A stretch of 64,000 nucleotides of DNA. It comes from Trigonopsis variabilis (Eukaryota; Ascomycota; Trigonopsidomycetes; Trigonopsidales; Trigonopsidaceae). A program made the position numbers and the translations under genes. The first letter of the stretch is position 1. Every line of letters begins with the position of its first letter. The DNA lies in assembly GCA_003707065.3 (NCBI GenBank), contig PPXM03000002.1, positions 868,001 through 932,000 of the forward strand. Reading direction: 5' to 3'. Positions 55,553 through 64,000 of this stretch are shown here, one piece after another. The notes beneath the pieces were generated by a model, which saw only the letters and a list, made by a program, of their open reading frames with translations, searched no databases and had not been told where the DNA came from.

Positions 55553-56656
55553 CTATTATAAAGACAGGTCCACAAAAAATTGATTTGAAATTAGTTGGCG
55601 TTAAGCCAATTAGACACTGAGTTAAGAAAAAGATCACAAAAATTGAGAGATATATAGGCTTCCTCTTAGAAAATAATGGCACTCGGATCTCCCGATATGC
55701 TAAAGATCTGAAAACGATTGCGTTAGAGAACTAGAAGAAAGGAAGGAGAAGGGAGTTCAGTTAAGGAGGTCTGTATATTTCTTGTAACCCAGATAAAAAC
55801 AGATCGTCGCAAGAGAATTACAGTTGACAGCGGATCACCAAACCCAGAGACAGTAAACCAATTTCCCCAACAGCGACGTCAGAAAATATAAGAATAAAAA
55901 TAAGATATAACCTGAAGAATAAGACCTTTAGGAGGAGTCGCAGTATTATTTAGATTCGAAACTTCCACAGAGCTATTACTCTAGAGTCTGGAGAGGCTGG
56001 AGAGGCCAGGTTCCGATTTTCAGGCTGCCGAGGTTAATTGAGGAACAGATAAAGAACAGAGCAGAAAAGGATCCATAAAATTAAAGGCAATCTTCTAAAG
56101 TGACAAAGGTGACGATCAAAAGATGTGATAGAAGAAACAAAAGTCAACCCAGCCTTTATCTTTCAAAGAGCAAATAAAAGAATAAAAGAATAAAACTTAC
56201 CTATGATAAATCAATTAAGAAGGCAAGAAGAGAACGGCTAAAGGGAAAGTCAACCGGAGAAAGAGAAGACTTGATAAGATGGAACCGGAGCTAGCAAACC
56301 CCAGATGAAATACTTAAGCACGAAGACGTTCAAGCTGTAAAAGCAACCTGAGTAAACAAGGAAAAAAGGAAAAATATTCAGGAAAGTTGAAGCTGCGTAA
56401 CGGGTCGAGGGATAGGTAACAATGTCGAAGCAATGTTCATTGTGCGGGTGAAGGTTTATTTGGCAAAACTAGGCTAACTAAGGGCCAAAATTAGACTATG
56501 GCATGCCAAAAATAACGGTTGGGCAAAAAGATCCAAAAATTACTTGACGTTTTTGGGCAACATGATGACTTTCGCAAGATGGACACAGTCACCAACCAAC
56601 TTACCCTGACTGGAGTGTGGAAATATAGTCGGCCGAATCTTCTTCTTGATCTCCAT
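55553..56656. other. Purine-rich upstream region of the homeobox gene
   Basis: About 1.1 kb rich in A and G on the plus strand (for example AAATAAAAGAATAAAAGAAT near 56172). A GTAAGT-type donor on the minus strand lies near 56200 (ACTTACCTATG on plus). It probably contains the promoter and a spliced 5' leader of the homeobox gene. No protein gene is supported. Confidence 0.4.
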
Positions 56657-56851
56657 TTAGATTTGCGATCTCTCTGCAGCTATGTTCCTAATGTGTTCAA
56701 CTTGAGTGTCATTGTTGAAAGTGAATCGATCTAAGGGAGCTCTTTTGCCGTTTTTAATAGAAAACGCATGCCAGAGATAAATTACTTCAAAATCTCTGCG
56801 AGCAGTTGGAGCCGTTGGTGGCATAGAAGACGCAGCTCTTTTGTTTCCCAT
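56657..56851 (-). CDS. Candidate small protein, unrecognised
   Basis: A 64-codon frame from the ATG at 56851, MGNKRAASSMPPTAPTARRD then FEVIYLWHAFSIKNGKRAPL and ending IRNIAAERSQI before TAA. Immediately after the stop the same frame continues open (MEIKKKIRPTIFPHSSQ) to a GTAAGT donor at about 56607. Either an intron removes the stop (for example from GTTGAA to ATCAAG, which keeps frame) or the frame is spurious. Composition looks protein-like and the region stands out from its surroundings, but no family is recognised. Confidence 0.25.
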   Translation of the reverse strand: MGNKRAASSMPPTAPTARRDFEVIYLWHAFSIKNGKRAPLDRFTFNNDTQVEHIRNIAAERSQI

Positions 56852-57955
56852 TGTGGCCCAATCGAGCAATAAACTTTGTCCTCAAGTTAGAGATAGTCTT
56901 TGCCATGTAGGGATGGCATGTCTGTCATCCTCATTTATTGGCTCATCTTTACAGCCATGCCAGAAGTCATAGCATCTTAGACTTGAAAATGGTCTGACCT
57001 GTGTCGTTCCCCTGGGCGAGATTTCTACAAAATTACCCTATTGGGAACAATCAGCCCAGTTGTCCATGTGTTCCCCAGATCGACAAAATTCACTGTCCGC
57101 GATTAAGAAGCACGACCGATATCGACTGTTTATAACGACAACGTTCGTGTTGTAAAGGGAAGATTATTACTAATTTCCTCTGCAAGCCGTCCTTGTTCTG
57201 GAGGAGAGCAACAGAATGATAGGAATGCCCGAAATTAAAAAGAGAAGCATGTCTGTGTTGCTGTTTCGTTTTAGATAATCAAACGCTTCTAGCTTTTTTC
57301 TTCTCAAGAGTAGACTTTCTCGGAATCGACCTTCCGGTGATTGCTCCGCTGGACAAAAGTTTCATGAAGATAGACCTATTAGAGAGCTAAGACTGCAGCA
57401 TTAGCATTAATTCGGTTATATATCTTTGTAAGTAATCCCATGGTCATGGTAACAAATATATCAGCGCCTTAATGATTAGAAATGACTTAGAATGGCCATT
57501 CTCGCAGGCTAATATTGGCCCCCCTAGTCTAGGCTAGTTCATTTACTGATACAACGCCCGTTCTATCTCCGGCTGTCAGCTAGTCGCCAAGTGTATTGAT
57601 CCGAGTTTCCATGGTTTGGAATGGGCCAGATCACGTAATTGACGTTTGGTTCCTCGGCTTTAACGGTCTATTTCAGTTGCACGGCTACCTATTAATCCAC
57701 ACATAAGAACAATCCCCTGTAATGGATAAATTAGATGCACAACTTCTCTATCCTCTATTGAGGAACTGCATCTGTGCGTGAGCAAACAAGGGCTAATTTA
57801 GATGATGTCTTTGGTCGTTGACGACATCCAATGACTTTGCAGTACGTGAAATCTACGGTGCAACTAGAGCTGATCAGTCTCGATGGTGATCGAAAAATAG
57901 ATCGGCTGGCGTCCACTGGCGCCACGTCGGTCATAAATATACAAAGGTTGGCCTA
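56852..57955. other. Gene-free stretch
   Basis: About 1.1 kb with no frame that I can support and no RNA gene recognised. Confidence 0.45.
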
Positions 57956-58165
57956 ATGCTCAAGAGAAAGAGAACGACAATTCACGTCGATCCGCACGAT
58001 GTTAATAAAAGGATTTCACTCCCACATGTGGAACCCGATTCCAAATCAAGAATGAAGGTGACACCCACTCTGTTGGATCATTTCCCAGAACGCGCTCACC
58101 GAGAAAGGAAAGAGGCATTTAGAATAGTACACCAAGATAGCAATGCAGTTAGGAGATGTTTTTGA
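57956..58165 (+). CDS. Candidate 69-aa ORF with upstream TATA-like sequence
   Basis: MLKRKRTTIHVDPHDVNKRI, continuing for 69 codons, basic, with no known motif. ATAAATATAC lies about 15-25 nt before the ATG, closer than in other genes here. Whether it is a gene, a first exon of the membrane-type frame that follows at 58214, or chance cannot be told. Confidence 0.2.
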   Translation: MLKRKRTTIHVDPHDVNKRISLPHVEPDSKSRMKVTPTLLDHFPERAHRERKEAFRIVHQDSNAVRRCF

Positions 58166-58213
58166 TGTGTAAAGAGATGAGCGGTAGATTGATAGGTAAA
58201 CTCTTGATAGAGA

Positions 58214-58624
58214 ATGTTCATCTTTTCTTTAAGTAGAAGAGAAGAAGAGGTCGGGAACCGACCCATGAAGATTCTTTGTAACCTCATAAGTCAGCCAATC
58301 ATTTCTATTCTCACGGATTGGAGCCACTTGTGGTCATTTGATCTTTTAGAACCAGACAGTGACGCTAAACCTAAATTGGATCCTATTGCATTTCCGACGC
58401 CAGGCCTTATTACCTCTTTGGCAGCCAGTATTTTCATTCTCCTCATTGTCTGTTCACTTGGGTTGGTTTCAATCGCCACCTATTACTTCTCACACAGCCT
58501 CATTGTCCGTAGTTTCCAATTGCGTCTGTCTTTGTGTTTTTCTGCGGTCACGTCACCGCGGTTAACTTTGTTTGTCTCCCAGTCACGGCCATCCGCTACT
58601 TGCCAAAAAACTGCAACCTTGTAA
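58214..58624 (+). CDS. Candidate small membrane protein
   Basis: A 136-codon frame from the ATG at 58214, with a further ATG at 58265. A clear hydrophobic segment of about 29 residues (LITSLAASIFILLIVCSLGL then VSIATYYF) follows a short polar region (LLEPDSDAKPKLDPIAFPTP). The C-terminal part is Ser/Arg-rich and less convincing; an intron after the membrane segment is possible. No family recognised. It lies inside the gene-poor region, so it would be the only gene there if real. Confidence 0.28.
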   Translation: MFIFSLSRREEEVGNRPMKILCNLISQPIISILTDWSHLWSFDLLEPDSDAKPKLDPIAFPTPGLITSLAASIFILLIVCSLGLVSIATYYFSHSLIVRSFQLRLSLCFSAVTSPRLTLFVSQSRPSATCQKTATL

Positions 58625-61600
58625 ATCATTATAATGTGTCAACACACATAAGTCATGTTCATTTCTCCTAATTAAACCGGAGTAACCATATCAAATAATA
58701 AAGACAATCTAGAAAGCGTTCGATCCGAACTCGTCTAGTTACTGTTTGTTTGGGTAAACCAGCGAATGACCCTAATTGGATGGATAAATGAGAAACCACA
58801 GAGTCTGAACATCTAACACATTAAAAACTTGCAATTTGACTAAGAGTTCCTTTAATACCCCCTGGTACCAGGAAGATAATGCATGTATTGAGCTCAAGTG
58901 TTCAAAAATCTTTGCCCCTTCAAAAAAAAAATCCTCGTTTGGAGGCTATAACGGTATCATAAGGATATTTGTATTCAAGAAGGACAATTAATAATGGCTA
59001 CGGAATCAATTGCTCGTGCGCTGGTAGCTAAGCGACTACAACTTGGTGGAACACTTGAGCTTCGACCCGCAACTGTCAATACATGAGACAAAGGCACTCT
59101 TCGAAGCACATGTTTCTGAGGAGACACCCCGTTCTCACATGGGAATAATTCTCCACAGAAGACGTTCAGAACTTTCCTGTCGCTTCAAGTGTAGAAGACA
59201 TGCAAAACCCCTTTTGGACAACTTTTGATAGACTCGATTTTTTTTTCTATGATTCCATAAATTGAACAAGCATATTTAATATCGATCATGTTAGGAATAG
59301 GTATAGTCTGCAATAAGCAGATACTCACTGGGCACAAAATTCGCATAGCATCTTCATTCCTTCCTAAGACCAAAGGATGCTGTGCAAAGGTGCCGTTGAG
59401 TATTTTGAAATGTCAATAGAGTATAGAGCTTGCCTATTCCAGCTTATTCCCAGCAGTCCGCGGAGAATACATCAGCCAGAAATGACTGGCAAGACAAGCC
59501 TTAATGACGCTCCGTCATCTGTCGACACCTTCTAAAACAATAAATATGGCATCAAGTTCTGACACTTCAATTCGCCCCTTGTGGATAACCATGGAACTGG
59601 CTCCTCAGACTATGTGCTCAGTCGGACGAAAGTAATCTCGTGCTGCCGGCTTCACTCCAGAATCTAGTCATATTATCCTGAGAGATGGTGTGTGAATCAA
59701 GAGTATGAGCTTCGCACTAATAATGATAATATTCGGTATTTCCGGAAAAGAGCAAACCTTGTACATTTCATCTAATTCTTCATCACTGCAGAACTAGTAG
59801 CATTTAGTCTCACTCATTAATAAAAAAAAATGCAGTGTAGAGCATTAACAATAAAGAGAGGCAATGTATTCGACTCAGCTCCTAATAGAAAAACAGAGCT
59901 ACCGAGGTACTACTCAACCCTCCGCCTCTTGCTAATCCTAATGTCGTAGCTAGCGGGAATTGCTGCTTTAGAATATTGTCAAACTATGACGAGCTTTTTT
60001 TTTTCAGTAAGTATCATAGTAGTGATCACAAATGCATTAGTACAGAGGTCAGTCAATCACAGTTGTCAATATCCACCCCGCGCCCAAAGGACCACCAGAG
60101 AGACAATAGCATTTAAACTTAGAAGATAATAGGTCTCCTCTATTTTGTGGTTCTTGTTTAGCTATCTAATTTGAGAGAAAATCGTCAAGAGAGACTTCTA
60201 TGTAAGATGTCGCCCTTAACAGCTAGCCGTCTTGGATGATACTAGAAGGAGGAAATACTTGAAGTAAGCCTTTACTATAAGTCTTCTGTGAAGAATTCTT
60301 CATTCCACACTAGGACTTCAGTGGGGAACTATTGTGGCGAAGAAGGGGCAAATCGGCGAAAATCCTCCGTCTGATGAAAAGATAGATATCTTATTATTTC
60401 CATGCGCTGGCTTATGTTATGATCTATGAGAGCGCTATAATTCATCACAAGAATATGAGATAGCACATTTTTCCATGATTATCATGAAGTGACCCATGCA
60501 AATCATCTGAAAAAAAAAAGGCTGAAAATCAGTAATAGATCTTTCCAGAAGTTCAAGCATGTCCCATTTAAATGAGCTTATAAATGTCTGGTAGATGTGA
60601 AGATGGAATCTAGATCCATTAAAGTGCCACTACCAGATGGACTCATTTCACGACTGTATTCTCTTTCTTCTCATCTCTGATGTGAATATTTTCCATTATC
60701 AGGATGATAAAAGCTGCTAAAAATGGGTATTTCAATAGTTTTTATGATAGAGAGAGCATTGGAACAAAATAATGACAGGCAAGCAGTTCCACTAAGACCT
60801 AACCCCCGAAGAAATGACGATTCAGCGCTTTCAAACAGTTTCACTATTGGATTTGATATAATAATTATCTTTTTCTTCAATATTAGGTAGGAAAAAGTGA
60901 GCTTTTTGGTCTCTATTTGTTTATCTGTCGGTGGTGTCACTTCGGGGGTCTCCAGTGCACTAAGGCTCAGACTAATGAACCAAACACTGTTATAAATGAC
61001 AATTAAGAAGAAGAACAAGCTAGCATAAAGTCATCAAGTCTCGCAACTAGTTGTGTTCGACCGCTTATGCCTGACAATGGGGGATGTATCCTGAGTGGCC
61101 TTGAATGCTTTAATGAACAAGTCCTTGGCCTATATCATAATTCAGAAAGAATGCAGGCTAATCCAGGGTTGCTATCTGTCATGATTAGCCTCACTCCACA
61201 GTCTGTTCTTGAGATTCGTTATGAATGCATGGTCGAGGGATTCTAGCAAACTAGCTTCAGAAATAACTAACCGTCTCTACTATATTTGCCATATACACAT
61301 ATTATTCAGAAATAATATGAGTTAATCTGAAATAGGTCCGCCTTAGAATTGATTGTTGTCGACTTTCTATGAGCGAAAATTAGAGTCCCTTCCAGATCGC
61401 CCCAGTTCGACCTTAGAATTGACATGAAATTCCGAATAGGTGAGCAGGATTGAACGCAGGAAGTATATCATGGATTGATGATTGATTCAACCAGTAATAA
61501 TGTGCTTTGTCTTGATGCAGGCTTTCCCTTATTGTTGAGTCGTCTTCTAGTACGCCGAGTTCTTTCTAGCAGTGACACACGACAAATTGGTTTCATTGTT

Positions 61601-62853
61601 TGATATTACCCAGCCATGATTCTGACAGTATTATTCTTTTTACTTGTTCCTCCTCTGATTCTAAAGATGCCTATTTTTTCAGCCATTTGCGACCCAACTA
61701 AGTACGGCGGCGTCGAGTACAGTTAGTCTGGGCTGGCGCCCATCTGGACACAAGATGGGACAAGATTAAAGGCAATATGAGGCTTTAATGTCCTTGTGTG
61801 ACATCAGGTGGTTGAAGAGCCCTTTTAGACTGATCCACGATCGGGAGTCTCTCCGCTTGTATGCTCTCATACGACATGTCCATCAATGGCCTGCGTTACG
61901 TTTAGAAAAGCCCGCCTGGTAACCTTCACATGAATGTGATATCCCAACAATTGTGAGGGGCAACTTTTAAGACATTCAATTTTCTGGCCGCTGGATCTCT
62001 TTTTTTTCTCATCTGCAGGCGGGCGTATCTATTAAGAATAACGTAGGCTTCAGAATACAATTGAATAATGGACAGAATAGTCATAATAGGGTTAAGATAT
62101 AACTGTCTTCTATCTTTTGACTTTCATTTTGAGCATTAGGAGAATCTTCTAAAGATATCCTCTCAAAAGAATATTAAAGGACTGATCATAGAAGAGACCT
62201 ACTAATCAATGATTTTAAATAGTAATTACGGAAAACGGTCCACAGATGGATTCGGGAAAAAAGTTAAGATGGGCTAATGCTCCATCTAGGACAAAAAAAA
62301 CTAAGATACATGCAATCATTTTCGATATGAGTTAATACCCTTAAATTGAACACAAGAAATTGATTCCGAGCTTTGGATTTTCTATGAAGATGGAAAGTCG
62401 ATTGTTGGGGTTGCAGATTACGTCCAATGCTCGCTGGAGGGATGGATGAGAAGGGATTTACCCGCCGTATGGAGAAGATTTGCTTCAAAAGTCGCTTAGT
62501 ATGGACAATGTGCATTCAAAGGCTCTAGGATGAGTCTAACCCAATTTGGTAAAGTCCCACCTAACCATATTGGGAAAGTATACTTACATAAGAACACAGG
62601 GAAGATCCGAGTTGCCAACCAGATGCAAGGCGAGCTAATATGTGTGAGAATCTGTGACATTGGATGATATCTTAATGATTCTATTACCACTCTCTTGGTT
62701 CGCCTCTTCTCATCGGAACGCGAGATAAGCCGATGCCCCACTATCTTTCGATCTTGGTGAGCCTATATACCGGCAAGTCAAGTTCGTTTTTTCTATAAGC
62801 GATTTCTCCTTGGAGACATAATCCTTGTACGGCTATATACTCCTGCGAGCGAG

Positions 62854-62886
62854 CATGTTGACCTGTGCCGTCCAACATGTGTCAAC
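62854..62886. repeat. Two nested inverted repeats
   Basis: CATGTTG (62854-62860) pairs with CAACATG (62873-62879), and the overlapping GTTGAC (62857-62862) pairs with GTCAAC (62881-62886). They are alternative hairpins of 6-7 bp. Function unknown. Confidence 0.5.
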
Positions 62887-62981
62887 CGTCTCAAGGCTCT
62901 AGGAACCCAGTCCTAGGCCGGGCCCTCATGGTAAGGTGGACGACGATTAATATTTGTGGTGGAGATGATAGACAAATTGGG

Positions 62982-63093
62982 TCTCTTGACGGAACTTGAC
63001 GACAAGTGGGTTCACCCGTTTCCAATTCGGTCTTTTCGGGATTTCCTTTGATCCCTTTGTCTTGAGCCTTCGATACGGTATTTCGTCAAGAGA
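62982..63093. repeat. 10-bp inverted repeat spanning about 110 bp
   Basis: TCTCTTGACG at 62982-62991 is exactly complementary to CGTCAAGAGA at 63084-63093. Short and widely spaced, so it could be chance; noted because it lies close to other inverted repeats in the only large gene-poor region. Confidence 0.45.
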
Positions 63094-63838
63094 ACCCCAC
63101 CGTTATTGAGCTATAAACTTTCCATAGAAGAGAGTGTAATCCAGTCTTCTGGGAATCCCGGCCATTATTAAGAAATCCCAGAAAATTAGTTCAACCTTAG
63201 CTCAGGCTCCAAGGACAAGGTATCAACGTACCGGCGGCCTGCTAGGGTCGAGAACGCCTGACAATCATTCGCGGGGAGCATAGTTACACGCTTTTTAGAT
63301 CTTGCTATGTCCCCGGAAATTGACAGGGAGAAGGATAAAATTCTTGGACTCACGTCATAGAAGCGAGTCGATGTAGCAAAAGCATTTTTTATCGGTCGCT
63401 TGTCAATTATAGCCACCAAAAATTAAGACTAGTGCATCATCCATGGCATAATCGATTAATGAACACGAGACATTTATTGAGGGTCCATTCGATGAGAAGT
63501 GGGACACCATGGTCTTAAGGGAGGTTTTGTCTTGTCGATCATGTCATTATATTATTCGTATACCGTCATACCTATCAAGATAAAAATGTGCACCATGGAG
63601 CGATCTACATGCTTATCTCCGAGATAATTAAGGCTATGCCATTCTCAAACGGTTCCTATAGTAGTGATATTGAGTCTTGCCGTCATAGTCTTTGAGGACA
63701 TGTTTGTTCGATTGACCATCGCTTTACTCCACTCTTGATTCACACGCCTTCACTCATCATGAAGCTGCCACCGTTACACGCGTAACAATATACACTAGGG
63801 TACTGCCAACAAACAAAAGACCGAGCCGCCAGCAAACG

Positions 63839-64000
63839 ATGAACGCGGTGCTCGAGGCAACAATATGGAATTGCCTCGATAATGAATTAACCGATTCGGC
63901 GCTTTTTGCTGCCAATCAGCTTGTGGCCATGAGCCCAGAGGATCACACCGCTATCTACTTGGAGGCTCTAGTCCATTTCCGCCGGTGTGAATATAAGGCA
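63839..64000 (+). CDS. CDC27: Anaphase-promoting complex subunit Cdc27/APC3 (Nuc2), N-terminal part
   Basis: The first 54 codons from an ATG at 63839, cut by the window end. The sequence MNAVLEATIWNCLDNELTDS then ALFAANQLVAMSPEDHTAIY and LEALVHFRRCEYKA aligns with the start of S. pombe Nuc2 (an LIWYCIDNQNY-like beginning) and human CDC27: the first TPR helices with the conserved IW and the serially spaced small residues. Cdc27 is a TPR scaffold of the APC/C that binds the IR tail of Cdc20/Cdh1 and Apc10. The match is short but in the right order and begins exactly at the ATG. Confidence 0.72.
   Translation, partial: MNAVLEATIWNCLDNELTDSALFAANQLVAMSPEDHTAIYLEALVHFRRCEYKA

Larger units (their letters stand above)
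58625..63838. other. Gene-poor region before CDC27
   Basis: About 5.2 kb without a supported protein gene. Short frames (for example a hydrophobic one on the minus strand at about 60671-61018) begin without an ATG. Several A or T homopolymers of 9-10 occur (58922, 59821, 59998 and 60509). Small inverted repeats cluster at 62854-63093. A 12-bp direct repeat CCTTAGAATTGA occurs at 61340-61351 and 61410-61421. No transposon coding sequence, LTR or tRNA was recognised. Confidence 0.5.

Noticed and set aside
60799-60815. CCTAACCCCC, reminiscent of a telomere-repeat template
   Set aside because: A single near-match without a repeat, pseudoknot context or other telomerase-RNA features.
60671-61018. 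115-codon minus frame with a hydrophobic, signal-peptide-like beginning
   Set aside because: The frame starts at TTG, has no ATG in a useful position, and no upstream exon or transcript signal supports it.
62496-62741. 81-codon minus frame (MGHRLISRSDEKRR...)
   Set aside because: No recognisable motif, unremarkable composition, and no splice partners.
63190-63270. TAGCTCAGG with downstream GGGTCGAGAAC, resembling tRNA boxes A and B
   Set aside because: The T stem does not pair and no cloverleaf fits.
1-64000. Mobile elements, LTR or virus-like elements, CRISPR arrays, rRNA genes
   Set aside because: No reverse transcriptase, integrase, transposase, capsid, long terminal repeat or regular repeat-spacer pattern was seen on either strand.

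Overview
The window is nuclear DNA of a compact fungal genome. It holds about 30 confidently recognised protein genes, packed at roughly 2 kb per gene over the first 55 kb. The products are typical fungal housekeeping proteins: Kin4-like kinase, Atg11, Nhp6, Kes1/Osh4, Def1, Mip1/Kog1 raptor, Rtt103, Med20, class II aldolase and Ilv3. Most genes carry very short GT-AG introns (33-50 nt), usually with a CTAAC/CTGAC-like branch site just before the acceptor, and many introns follow the start codon closely. The mixture (raptor, otubain, BAP31, SurE-like nucleotidase, TALE homeobox, S. pombe-like Cdc27 N-terminus) suggests a dikaryan or near-dikaryan fungus. A Taphrinomycotina-like lineage or an early basidiomycete is possible, but the species cannot be named from sequence alone.

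Layout. 1-1.64 kb: no supported gene. 1.6-9.7 kb (+): Kin4-like kinase, SurE-like nucleotidase, Atg11. 9.9-12.9 kb (-): Nhp6 HMG protein and Osh4/Kes1 lipid-transfer protein. 14.1-15.4 kb (+): old-yellow-enzyme-like oxidoreductase. 15.5-18.6 kb (-): mitochondrial ribosomal protein bL9m, a membrane-anchored ubiquitin protease, and a small unrecognised spliced gene ending 24 nt upstream of it. 19-25.5 kb (+): Def1-like CUE protein, phosphoglucomutase, fructose-bisphosphate aldolase, BAP31. 25.7-28.6 kb (-): Dus3 tRNA dihydrouridine synthase and otubain. 28.9-32.9 kb (+): raptor. 33.4-34.2 kb (-): unrecognised probable nuclear protein. 35-40 kb: calmodulin (+), Cdc37 (-), mitochondrial ABC transporter (+). 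40.3-45.4 kb: clathrin light chain (-), Rtt103 (+), Med20 (+), equilibrative nucleoside transporter (-). 45.7-50.2 kb: dihydroxyacid dehydratase (-), Utp12-domain protein (+), NOSIP-type RING protein (+). 50.3-55.6 kb: Nup82/Nup88 (-), cap-binding protein Cbc2 (+), TALE homeodomain protein (-). 55.6-63.8 kb: a gene-poor stretch with only weak candidate ORFs and some inverted repeats. 63.84 kb to the end: the first 54 codons of Cdc27/APC3 (+).

There is no operon-like functional clustering. The genes cover unrelated core functions: TORC1 and autophagy, Hsp90-kinase folding, glycolysis and sugar phosphates, branched-chain amino acids, transcription and RNA processing, nuclear pore, membrane traffic. 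No transposon, LTR element, CRISPR array, rRNA or convincing tRNA was seen. The most unusual points are the 24-nt spacing between two same-strand genes at 18.2 kb, a long open N-terminal extension with a mitochondrial-presequence look before Dus3, a 36-nt stop-free in-frame intron in the Def1-like gene, a 16-bp perfect inverted repeat at 11.15 kb, and the roughly 8 kb gene-poor right arm.
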